A DNA stretch of 35,988 bases from Nitrospirota bacterium (lineage in GTDB: Bacteria > Nitrospirota > Thermodesulfovibrionia > Thermodesulfovibrionales > JdFR-88), in NCBI GenBank assembly GCA_021789555.1, contig JAJYJK010000023.1, forward strand, positions 1 through 35,988, read 5' to 3'. The position numbers and the translations under genes were made by a program. This document shows positions 1-8,098 of this stretch, piece after piece. The notes beneath the pieces were generated by a model. It saw nothing but the letters and a program-made list of their open reading frames with translations. It was not told the origin of the DNA and did no database searches. The first letter of the stretch is position 1, and every line of letters begins with the position of its first letter.

Positions 1-2
1 AC

Positions 3-677
3 AATCTTATCGGCTTTTTCCCCCGCCTGGGCAGGGCCGATGGCAAATGCAAAGCCATACAAAACGGTATTATAGTCGGGGAATTCAACGGCACGGAGGC
101 AAGGGACTTTCATCGCGAGCTCGATTTGCCGCGAGATGTGTTTATCATAGGCTTCATGGGCCGCTTCATGCCGCAAAAGGGATTTATTCACCTTATTGAA
201 GCGATGGAAATGCTCCGGGATGATAAGGGCCTGCCCGCAAAACCGGTCGTCATTGCATTTGGAAGCGGCGATTTTATCAGGGAGGACAAGAAAAAAATCA
301 TACGAAGGGGGCTCGAAGGGCACTTTTATTATTTCCCGTTTACAACCCAAGTGGCGGCCGCTCTTAAGGGATTCGATGTGCTGGCAATGCCTTCGATGTG
401 GGAGGCATGCCCTCTTTTGCCTATGGAGGCCATGGTGGCCGGAGTCCCGGTGATAGGGACAAGCTGCATAGGGCTGCGGGAGGTGCTTAAGGACACCCCA
501 AGCATAATGGTAAAACCCGGAGACGGCCGCGCCCTGGCCCTTGCCCTTCGAAATGAGATGGAAAGGCCTTCAAGGCGGATAGCTGAGGCATTCAGCGCGG
601 AGGCGGCGCGCAGGTTCGATGTCAAAAGACAGGCAAAGGAACTGCAAGCAACAATGGAGCAGATGCTGTCAAGATGA
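3..677 (+). CDS. Glycosyltransferase family 4-like, 3' part (cut by window edge)
   Basis: The reading frame is open from base 3, so the gene begins before the window; the TTG at 126 is internal. The visible part is the C-terminal, nucleotide-sugar-binding Rossmann half of a GT-B glycosyltransferase. Near the start it has an NGI motif followed by GRFMPQKGF, then PSMWEACPLLPMEAMVAGVPVIG, which resembles the E-x7-E donor-binding segment of family 4. Such enzymes transfer sugars to the undecaprenyl-linked EPS precursor at the cytoplasmic face of the inner membrane. The stop overlaps the next start (ATGA at 674), so the two glycosyltransferases are translationally coupled. The acceptor and donor cannot be read from the sequence. 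Confidence 0.88.
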   Translation, partial: NLIGFFPRLGRADGKCKAIQNGIIVGEFNGTEARDFHRELDLPRDVFIIGFMGRFMPQKGFIHLIEAMEMLRDDKGLPAKPVVIAFGSGDFIREDKKKIIRRGLEGHFYYFPFTTQVAAALKGFDVLAMPSMWEACPLLPMEAMVAGVPVIGTSCIGLREVLKDTPSIMVKPGDGRALALALRNEMERPSRRIAEAFSAEAARRFDVKRQAKELQATMEQMLSR

Positions 678-1570
678 AGGGCCCACAGGATAAATCGCTG
701 CCGCTAGTTACGGTCATCATACCGTGCCACAACAGCGAGAAGTTCATTAAACAGACCATAGACAGCGCGCTTTCCCAGACTTATGGGAACATTGAAGTAA
801 TCGCGGTCAATGACGGCTCGACGGACGCGACCAGGCAGATACTTGACAGCTACCGGGAGCGCATCAGGGTCCTTGAACACCCGGGAGGCCAAAATAAGGG
901 CCAGTGGGCATCCGCCAACTTTGCCATGCGCCACTCCGGCGGCGATTACGTCGCGCTGCTTGACCACGACGACCTCTGGGCCCCCGCGAAGATCGAGCGC
1001 CAGGTCAATTTTCTGGCCGGCCGGCCCGATATAGGCTTGGTTTACATAAACGGCCATGCGATAGACGAAAATGGAAATCGTCTTTATAAACTTTTCCCGC
1101 TGGGCCACGGGGAAGCGAACCGGCCGGAAAAGATACTGCTCAATTGTTACATCCCTTCGCCCTCAAACAGTCTTGTTCGCCGCGCTGCTCTGGATAAGGC
1201 AGGAGAATTTGATGAGGAATTAAGTTGTGTGGCAGACCATGACATACTGATAAGGCTTGCGGAGGTGACCAGGTTTGCATTTCTGGACGAAAATCTCTAC
1301 TTTTATCGACGGCATGCCAATCAACTCAGCCAGCGCAGCGAAAGACGCATGTGGGAAAACGGATTCAAGGTCCTCGACAAGGCCTGCAAAAGATACGGCT
1401 ACTCCGGGAATGTCAGGAGAAAGCGGCTCGCGGTCTTAAATTACAGGCTGGGACGCTGCGTGGCCGATGAGAGTGGAATACTGAGGGCCTTGCCATATTT
1501 TTTCAAATCAGGATTTACGGACCCTTTACGCGCTATAAAAATATTGTTTGGGCTGGAATCAAAAAATTAA
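674..1570 (+). CDS. Glycosyltransferase family 2
   Basis: This 298-residue protein has a GT-A fold. The N-terminus reads VTVIIPCHNSEKF, followed by VNDGSTD and then LLDHDDLW, the acidic metal/nucleotide-binding motif. It has no clear transmembrane segment, so it probably acts as a peripheral inner-membrane enzyme adding one sugar to a lipid-linked repeat unit. It starts inside the ATGA overlap with the upstream family-4 enzyme and ends 15 bases before a methyltransferase, so all three look like one transcript. The sugar specificity cannot be inferred. Length and motif order are normal for the family. Confidence 0.9.
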   Translation: MKGPQDKSLPLVTVIIPCHNSEKFIKQTIDSALSQTYGNIEVIAVNDGSTDATRQILDSYRERIRVLEHPGGQNKGQWASANFAMRHSGGDYVALLDHDDLWAPAKIERQVNFLAGRPDIGLVYINGHAIDENGNRLYKLFPLGHGEANRPEKILLNCYIPSPSNSLVRRAALDKAGEFDEELSCVADHDILIRLAEVTRFAFLDENLYFYRRHANQLSQRSERRMWENGFKVLDKACKRYGYSGNVRRKRLAVLNYRLGRCVADESGILRALPYFFKSGFTDPLRAIKILFGLESKN

Positions 1571-1585
1571 TCGGTTTCACAAGCG

Positions 1586-2215
1586 ATGAGCAGTCCATAC
1601 AGACTAAATTTTTCAAAATATTCAGTTCATAACATTATCAAGGAAAATATCGGTGAAAACCAGGTCGCTCTTGATATAGGCTGCAATGAAGGTTATTTAG
1701 GCCGCTTCTGCAGCAGCTCGAATGTTTTTTATGGCTTAGATTACCTGGAGGGAAATATTGACATAGCCGCGGCATTTTATAAAGGGGCGATAGTTTATGA
1801 CCTCAATCTTCTTGAAGAATTGCCATGGAAGACGAGATTTGATGTTTTGGTTTTTGCCGATGTCCTTGAGCACGTTTTGAATCCGGAGGAAGTGCTTAAA
1901 TTTTTTGTTAATAATTATTTAAAGGGAAACGGCCAGGTAATTATATCTTTGCCCAACATTGCCAACTGGCGGATCAGGATTCAATTGCTATTAGGCAGGT
2001 TCAACTATACTCAAACTGGCATACTCGATAAAACACATTTACATTTTTATACATTCAAATCAGCTCGCACTTTAATACAAAATTGTGGATTACGGATAGT
2101 CGCCTGCCATGGCGGCAGTAATTTTTTCGGCCCTGTGATTAAATTTCTTCCTCATTTAAAGACTTTGTTGGCTCTCAACTTGATCTTTATCGCTAAAAAT
2201 GAAAATCCCTTTTGA
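1586..2215 (+). CDS. SAM-dependent methyltransferase, AT-rich
   Basis: This 209-residue class I methyltransferase has the SAM-binding motif VALDIGCNEGYLG near residue 30, then DVLVFADVLEHVLNPEEVL and SLPNIANWRIR, as in MetW-like enzymes acting on sugars or O-antigen termini. The likely role is methylation of the EPS repeat unit or chain end. By direct count, three sampled 60-base blocks (1801, 1921, 2041) hold 24, 28 and 18 G+C, while a block in asnB (5101) holds 43. The gene is therefore clearly AT-richer than its neighbours, and A/T-ending codons dominate. This suggests recent acquisition, common for serotype-determining genes. It sits 15 bases after the glycosyltransferase and 21 before prsK. 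Confidence 0.87.
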   Translation: MSSPYRLNFSKYSVHNIIKENIGENQVALDIGCNEGYLGRFCSSSNVFYGLDYLEGNIDIAAAFYKGAIVYDLNLLEELPWKTRFDVLVFADVLEHVLNPEEVLKFFVNNYLKGNGQVIISLPNIANWRIRIQLLLGRFNYTQTGILDKTHLHFYTFKSARTLIQNCGLRIVACHGGSNFFGPVIKFLPHLKTLLALNLIFIAKNENPF

Positions 2216-2236
2216 AGAGAAGCCTTAGGGGCGGAT

Positions 2237-4321
2237 ATGTTTGAGGCGCTCCTTTCAGGGCTGGCCTGCGTCTTTTTTCTGGCGCTATCCATGCATATTT
2301 TATTTTCTCCCCGGCGTGTTTCAACCCAGGGGGCGGGTCTCGCCTTCTCCATCATTATCTTCTGCCTGGTGGAGGCTTTCAGCGGGCTGATATCGGCCGG
2401 TTACACGTCTTTTGAAGAACCGCTGCTTTTTGCCGAGTCCCTCCTGCCGCTGACCGCATTGCTTTTCGGCCTTACGTACGGCCGGAAAGACCCCTTGCGC
2501 GGCGCGCCATTGCCGATGAAGGCCCTTGCTGCCCTGGCCTTTGTCTTTCCGGCAAGCGCGGTCCTGCTCCCCTATAGCGCATTCTTCCCGGCGCATGCGT
2601 ATCATGAAATTCTCCCGCTTGGCAGCGCCGGCTACCCGTTTTATCTGGGGATAATGTTTTACTGCATTATTGCCCTATTCAATATCGAGGTGACGTTCAA
2701 GGCCGTTCATGATCCTGAAAAATGGTGGGGGATGAAATTCGAGGTGATCGGCTATGGCGCGATTTTTGCCGTCCTCGTCTTTTATTACAGCCAGGGCCTT
2801 CTCTATCATTCGATAGATATGGGCTTCGTCCCGGTGAGGTCCGGCGTCTTTATCATTTCCGCCCTTCTAATACTATATTCCGGGCTTTTCCGCGGCAGGG
2901 GCATCCGGGTTACGGTATCACGGTATGTGGTTTATCGCTCGATGACGGCGCTTGTTGTGGGGGGCTATCTGATAAGCCTTGGCCTGATAGGCCTTGGAAT
3001 AAAATATCTGGGGCTTTCCTTCGGCAAGGGCGTAACGGCGTTTGCGGCGTTTGCCGCCGGCATCTTTACGGTCATCCTCCTGTTGTCCAGCCGGTTTAGG
3101 AGGGAGGTAAAGGTGTTTGTCAGCAAGCATTTTTATGCCCACAAACACGACTACCGGGCCGTCTGGCTCTCTTTCACCGACCAGCTTGCGCATTGCCGGA
3201 CGATAGGGCAGGTGGAGGACGCCATCCTCGGCGCTTTCATAGACGTTTTCGGACTTAAAGGGGCCGCGCTTTATCTTTACAACAAGGACAGAGGCTCATA
3301 CGTCCTGTCCGCAGAGAGCGCGATGCCACTGGAGGCGAAAGAGATACGCGTTTCTGCCGGGCTGGTGTCTTACCTGTTGAAAAAAAACAGGGTCCTTAAC
3401 CCGGCCGACAAGGAATACCTGCCCACAATGGAGGAGGCCGCGTTTTTCAGGGCGGAGGGCCGCTGCCTGGCCGTCCCGCTGGCCGCAAACGGCGAGCTGG
3501 AAGGGATCATCCTGCTGGGCGGTCAGCTTGCCCATGAGGAGCTTACTTATGAGGATTTTGACGTAATGAAAAGCCTGGCGAAACAGTCTTCCCTCTCCCT
3601 CAGGATTTTCAAGCTCTCCGAAGAGCTTTCCCAGGCGAGGGAGATGGCGGCCGTCGCCAGGATGTCTTCTTTCGTGATGCACGACCTTAAAAACCTCGCA
3701 TCTTCGTTTTCGCTGCTGCTCGAGAACTCGAGGCAGCATATGGCCGATCCGGAATTTCAGCAGGACATGATTCTCACGATACAAAACACACTCTCTAAAA
3801 TGCTCGAACTCATAAGAAAGCTGAAAGGCGTGCCAGAGAAGCTGGTACTTAAACCGGAGCCGACTGACCTTCAGGAGCTTGTGGGAGAGGTGGTGGAAGA
3901 AGTGAAGAAGGCAAACGGTAGGGCCGCCATATCGTTTTATGGAGAAGCCGCCGTCTCCATGGCGGACAAGGGAGAATTTAAGAAGGTGGTCATCAATCTT
4001 CTTTTCAATTCAGTGGAGGCGACGGCCCAGAAGGGGACCATAAGCGTGGAGACCGGAAGGGCCGGAGAGAGCGTATTTCTGAGGACAAGGGACGACGGAT
4101 GCGGCATGAGCCAGGATTTCATGAGGAACGGGCTTTTCAAGCCCTTCAGGACGACCAAGGCAAAGGGGCTTGGGATAGGGCTTTGCCAGTGCAAGCAGAT
4201 AGTGGAGGCCCACGGGGGGCGCATAGAGGTGCAAAGCGAGGAGGGCAAGGGTTCGGTATTCACGGTGTATCTGCCGGCCTCGGACGGCGCCGGGATTGAT
4301 AAGGCAAATGAAAGCAGTTAA
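2237..4321 (+). CDS. prsK: PEP-CTERM system sensor histidine kinase PrsK
   Basis: This 694-residue kinase matches PrsK in length and layout. Residues 1-290 hold many hydrophobic helices, a GAF-like region follows at about 310-460, and the C-terminus is a kinase core. The H-box reads MHDLKNL with the phospho-acceptor His at residue 482; the N-box is NLLFNSVEAT; the G1 box DDGCGM begins at 619 and the G2 box GLGIGL at 644. The family pairs with PrsR, a sigma-54 activator, in genomes with exosortase A and PEP-CTERM proteins. Here prsR is at 10183, after a five-gene biosynthetic insert. The signal sensed is unknown. Gene identity is confident from architecture and context. Confidence 0.92.
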   Translation: MFEALLSGLACVFFLALSMHILFSPRRVSTQGAGLAFSIIIFCLVEAFSGLISAGYTSFEEPLLFAESLLPLTALLFGLTYGRKDPLRGAPLPMKALAALAFVFPASAVLLPYSAFFPAHAYHEILPLGSAGYPFYLGIMFYCIIALFNIEVTFKAVHDPEKWWGMKFEVIGYGAIFAVLVFYYSQGLLYHSIDMGFVPVRSGVFIISALLILYSGLFRGRGIRVTVSRYVVYRSMTALVVGGYLISLGLIGLGIKYLGLSFGKGVTAFAAFAAGIFTVILLLSSRFRREVKVFVSKHFYAHKHDYRAVWLSFTDQLAHCRTIGQVEDAILGAFIDVFGLKGAALYLYNKDRGSYVLSAESAMPLEAKEIRVSAGLVSYLLKKNRVLNPADKEYLPTMEEAAFFRAEGRCLAVPLAANGELEGIILLGGQLAHEELTYEDFDVMKSLAKQSSLSLRIFKLSEELSQAREMAAVARMSSFVMHDLKNLASSFSLLLENSRQHMADPEFQQDMILTIQNTLSKMLELIRKLKGVPEKLVLKPEPTDLQELVGEVVEEVKKANGRAAISFYGEAAVSMADKGEFKKVVINLLFNSVEATAQKGTISVETGRAGESVFLRTRDDGCGMSQDFMRNGLFKPFRTTKAKGLGIGLCQCKQIVEAHGGRIEVQSEEGKGSVFTVYLPASDGAGIDKANESS

Positions 4322-4342
4322 GAGCATCCAGTTAATTCATCC

Positions 4343-6325
4343 ATGTGCGGCATAGCCGGGATATACAGCGATAGCGGAAGGCCTTCCCGCGAGCTTCTGA
4401 GCGAGATGATCCGGATGCTCAGGCACAGGGGGCCGGACGGTTTCGGCCTTTACGCGGATGAAAAAATCGGCCTCGCCCACGCCAGGCTGAGCATCATCGA
4501 CCTCTCCGGCGGCGGCCAGCCCATGCCGAATGAGGACAAGAAGATATGGATCACCTTCAACGGCGAGATATTCAATTATCTGGAGCTGAGAAGCGACCTC
4601 GAGGGCAGGGGGCATGTCTTTCGCACCAAATCCGATACGGAGACAATCCTGCACCTCTACGAGGAGTACGGTCCCGCCTGCCTCGATTTTCTAAACGGGC
4701 AGTTTGCCTTCGCCATCTGGGACAAGGGCGCCGAAAGGCTCTTTATGGCCCGCGACAGGGCCGGCATCAGGCCCCTGTTTTATGCCATGAGCGGCGGATC
4801 TCTGCTCTTCGCCTCCGAGATTAAATCGATATTCATGGACAGCCGGATAAAAAGGGAGCTGGACCCTTTCGCCCTCGACCAGATATTTACCTTCTGGATG
4901 ACCATACCCCCGAGGACCGCCTTCAAAAATGTGTTCGAGCTGCCGGCCGGCCATTTCATGGTTGTTCAAAAGGGCGGGACGCAGATAAAAAAATACTGGG
5001 ACCCGGATTTTACGCCCCTTGAAAAGACGAGGACGGAGGCGGAATATGCCGAGGAGCTGAAATCCCTCCTCATCGACGCGACAAGGCTTCAGCTCAGGGC
5101 GGACGTCCCGGTCGGCGCGTATCTGAGCGGGGGGATAGACTCCTCTGCCGTGGCCGCCCTCGTAAAAAACCATACGGAGACGCCCCTCAGGACTTTTTCC
5201 GTCTCCTTTGAAGACGGGGCCTACGATGAGGGCCGTTATCAGCGGATGATGGCGGGACACCTGGGCGCATTGACATCCCATAGCTCGGTAATGTGCGGCT
5301 ATGCCGATATAGGCCGTGTCTTTCCGGATGTCATCTGGCATACCGAAAAACCGGTGGTGCGCACCGCCGCCGCGCCGCTTTTCATTCTTTCAAGACTTGT
5401 GAGGGACAGCGGCTATAAGGTGATACTTACCGGGGAAGGGGCCGATGAGGTGCTTGCCGGATATGATATCTTCAAGGAAGCGAAGATAAGGGAGTTCATA
5501 AAAAGAGAGCCCTCTTCGAGGTCCAGGCCGCTTCTGCTGAAGCGCCTGTATCCCTATCTTGCCAGGTCGCCCGTCAAATCCACCCGGTACGCGGAGCTAT
5601 TTTTCATGGGGGAAACGGAAGGCTACCCCGCCGAATACGCCTCGCATGTGCCGCGATGGATGACTACCTCGAAGATAAAGGTCTTTTTCTCCGACGCCCT
5701 GAAGGAGGCGCTCCTGGGGTACGAAAATATTGCCGAGCTGGAAGCAAGCCTGTCAGAGGAAAAACTTCTGTCTTACGATGTCCTCTCGCGGGCCCAGTAT
5801 CTGGAGATAAAGACCCTGCTGCCAGGCTATCTGCTTTCGTCCCAGGGAGACAGGGTGGCCATGGCCAACTCGATAGAGGGCAGGTTCCCGTTCCTGGACC
5901 ACAGGGTAATGGAGTTTTCCTGCAGCCTGCCGCCAGTACTCAGGATGAATGCGCTCAGGGAGAAATATCTCCTTAAGGAATGTATGCAGGGGCTTTTGCC
6001 GGGACCGGTCCTTCAAAGGACGAAACAGCCGTATATGGCCCCCGATTCGGCGAGTTTCTTCTCCGGGGGCGCCGATTACGTGCAGGACTTGCTTTCGGAG
6101 AGGCGCCTGGCCGAAACCGGCCTCTTCAACCCGGCCATGGTGTTGAAGCTTGCGGAAAAATGCCGCAAAAATCACTCGCTCGGCTTCAAGGACAACATGG
6201 CCATCGTGGGCATCATATCCACGCTTCTTCTGCATGAAATGTATGTAAGCGGCTTTTCGGCAAAGGCCGCTGAAATTCAAAAAAATTCAGAGACGGGAGC
6301 GATTGCCTATGCAGATAAGGACTGA
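4343..6325 (+). CDS. AsnB-type glutamine-hydrolysing amidotransferase, EPS-associated
   Basis: This 660-residue, two-domain asparagine-synthetase-like enzyme begins MCGIAGIY, so Cys2 is the glutaminase nucleophile after Met removal. The C-terminal synthetase domain has the PP-loop SGGIDSS at residues 262-268 and a later EGADEVLAGY motif. The N-domain frees ammonia from glutamine, and the C-domain adenylates a carboxylate and amidates it. Copies inside PEP-CTERM loci are thought to amidate EPS-related substrates rather than make asparagine. The end overlaps the acyl carrier protein start by 17 bases, which hints at a carrier-bound substrate. All key residues are present, and the length is slightly above that of AsnB. 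Confidence 0.9.
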   Translation: MCGIAGIYSDSGRPSRELLSEMIRMLRHRGPDGFGLYADEKIGLAHARLSIIDLSGGGQPMPNEDKKIWITFNGEIFNYLELRSDLEGRGHVFRTKSDTETILHLYEEYGPACLDFLNGQFAFAIWDKGAERLFMARDRAGIRPLFYAMSGGSLLFASEIKSIFMDSRIKRELDPFALDQIFTFWMTIPPRTAFKNVFELPAGHFMVVQKGGTQIKKYWDPDFTPLEKTRTEAEYAEELKSLLIDATRLQLRADVPVGAYLSGGIDSSAVAALVKNHTETPLRTFSVSFEDGAYDEGRYQRMMAGHLGALTSHSSVMCGYADIGRVFPDVIWHTEKPVVRTAAAPLFILSRLVRDSGYKVILTGEGADEVLAGYDIFKEAKIREFIKREPSSRSRPLLLKRLYPYLARSPVKSTRYAELFFMGETEGYPAEYASHVPRWMTTSKIKVFFSDALKEALLGYENIAELEASLSEEKLLSYDVLSRAQYLEIKTLLPGYLLSSQGDRVAMANSIEGRFPFLDHRVMEFSCSLPPVLRMNALREKYLLKECMQGLLPGPVLQRTKQPYMAPDSASFFSGGADYVQDLLSERRLAETGLFNPAMVLKLAEKCRKNHSLGFKDNMAIVGIISTLLLHEMYVSGFSAKAAEIQKNSETGAIAYADKD

Positions 6326-6566
6326 CATAAGGGATTTCCTGATCGAGAATTTCCTCTACGGGCAGGATGGCGGGAGGCTCAAGGAGGATGTCTCCCTGCT
6401 TGAGACGGGGCTGATAGATTCGACCGGCATACTGGAGCTGGTCTCTTTCATCGAGGACAAATACGGCGTTACCGTCAATGACAATGAGCTTGTGCCGGAC
6501 AATTTTGACTCCATAAACAAACTGGCTCATTTTATACTCAAAAAGATCGGGGGCCCAGGGTCTTGA
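6309..6566 (+). CDS. Acyl carrier protein
   Basis: This small acidic protein of 85 residues has the carrier-protein pattern LLETGLIDSTGILELVSFIED; the Ser of DST is the expected 4'-phosphopantetheine site. ATG 6309 is preferred over TTG 6303 because a GGGAG motif lies 9 bases upstream of the ATG but only 3 bases before the TTG. It overlaps the amidotransferase end and is itself overlapped (TTGA) by an AMP-forming ligase. The likely job is to hold an acyl or aminoacyl group as a thioester while the neighbouring enzymes act on it. No phosphopantetheinyl transferase is nearby, so a housekeeping one would have to load it. Confidence 0.88.
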   Translation: MQIRTDIRDFLIENFLYGQDGGRLKEDVSLLETGLIDSTGILELVSFIEDKYGVTVNDNELVPDNFDSINKLAHFILKKIGGPGS

Positions 6567-8098
6567 AACCCTTCAGGCACACGCTTGTAAACGAATTTCT
6601 AGAGCATAGCGCCGAATTGTATCCGGACAAGACCGCCCTCGTCCATGCCGGCGGCAGATACTCCTATGCCTGGCTGGACACGGCCGCGAACAAGCTGGCT
6701 GGCGCGCTTCTGGAGGAAGGTGTCGAGCGGGGCGATAGGGTTGCGATATTCATGGACAACGGCATGGAGGCCGTGGTCTCGATCTTCGCCGCCCTGAAGG
6801 CGGGCGCGGCCTTCATGGTGATAAATCACGGGACCAAGGTGGAAAAACTTCAATACATACTCAATAACAGCCGGGCGAAGGTGCTCCTGGCGCAGGCGGC
6901 AGGGGCCGGGGCGGCATCGTACGCGGCCTGTCCTTACCTGGCCAGGACCATAATGTGCGGCCCGCACGATGATGCGCCCTCCGCCCTGACATTTGAAGAG
7001 ATAATGGACACCGGCAGGGGCTCCCCGGCCGGTTCGGGGTGCATAGACCTTGACCTCGCCTCGATAATCTACACGTCCGGCTCCACGGGGCGGCCGAAAG
7101 GGGTCATGCTCTCCCACCTCAATATGGTCTCCGCCGCGCACTCCATCACGACATATCTCGAAAACCGGGAGACGGACGTTATAATGGATGCGCTGCCCGT
7201 CTCGTTCGATTACGGCCTTTATCAAATCCTTATGGGTTTCAAGGCGGGAGCGAAAGTCGTGCTGGAGAGGTCCTTCGCCTTCCCCTACCAGATTATCGAG
7301 GGCATTATGAAAGAGGGGGTGACGGGGCTTCCCGGCGTGCCCACTTTTTTTTCCATATTGCTGGGCCTCAAACAAATCTCCACGTACGATTTCAGGAGCA
7401 TCAGATACATAACCAATACGGCGGATGCGCTGCCTCCAAGCCATATCAGGAGGCTCAGGGAACTTTTCCCCCATGCAAAAATCTACTCGATGTACGGCCT
7501 TACCGAATGCAAGCGGGTCTCCTTCCTTCCGCCTGACCAGATAGACCGAAGACCCGCCTCGGTGGGCCGGGGCATGCCCAATGAGGAGGTCTATATCGTT
7601 AATGAAAAGGGCGAACGGGCCATGCCAGGCGAAACGGGAGAGCTTGTCGTAAGAGGGACAAACGTGATGCTTGGCTACTGGGAAATGCCCGAGGAAACGG
7701 CCATGCGCCTCCGGCCGGGACGATACCCGGGCGAGAGAATACTTTATACCGGGGACATCTTCAGAATGGATGAAGACGGGTATCTGTATTTTGTGGCCAG
7801 AAAGGGCGATATCATAAAATGCAGGGGCGAAAAGGTCAGCCCCAGGGAGATAGAAACCGTCCTTTATTCGCTGGAAGGCGTTGTCGAGGCGGCGGCCATC
7901 GGGGTGCCGGATGAGACATGCGGGCATGTGGTGAAAGTCTATGTGACCCTGGCGGACGGCTGTGCGCTAACGGGGAAGGACATACTGGGTCATTGCAGCC
8001 AGCGCCTCGAGAATTTCATGGTCCCCAGGGAAGTGGAGATAAGGCAGTCGCTGCCAAAAACCGCAACCGGAAAGATAAACAAAAATGCCCTCGACTGA
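6563..8098 (+). CDS. AMP-forming acyl-CoA/acyl-ACP ligase, exosortase-A associated type
   Basis: This 511-residue class I adenylate-forming enzyme has the P-loop YTSGSTGRPKG at residues 170-180, a later YGLTE motif, YTGDIFRMDEDGYLYFVARKGD, and a C-terminal KTATGKI carrying the catalytic lysine. It activates a carboxylate as an acyl-AMP and passes it to CoA or, given the adjoining gene, to the acyl carrier protein. It resembles the ligase family often seen in exosortase-A loci, which usually sits beside a PLP-dependent decarboxylase; no decarboxylase is present here. The start is TTG at 6563, in a TTGA overlap with the carrier gene, with only a weak AGGG as Shine-Dalgarno. The substrate is unknown. 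Confidence 0.9.
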   Translation: MKPFRHTLVNEFLEHSAELYPDKTALVHAGGRYSYAWLDTAANKLAGALLEEGVERGDRVAIFMDNGMEAVVSIFAALKAGAAFMVINHGTKVEKLQYILNNSRAKVLLAQAAGAGAASYAACPYLARTIMCGPHDDAPSALTFEEIMDTGRGSPAGSGCIDLDLASIIYTSGSTGRPKGVMLSHLNMVSAAHSITTYLENRETDVIMDALPVSFDYGLYQILMGFKAGAKVVLERSFAFPYQIIEGIMKEGVTGLPGVPTFFSILLGLKQISTYDFRSIRYITNTADALPPSHIRRLRELFPHAKIYSMYGLTECKRVSFLPPDQIDRRPASVGRGMPNEEVYIVNEKGERAMPGETGELVVRGTNVMLGYWEMPEETAMRLRPGRYPGERILYTGDIFRMDEDGYLYFVARKGDIIKCRGEKVSPREIETVLYSLEGVVEAAAIGVPDETCGHVVKVYVTLADGCALTGKDILGHCSQRLENFMVPREVEIRQSLPKTATGKINKNALD

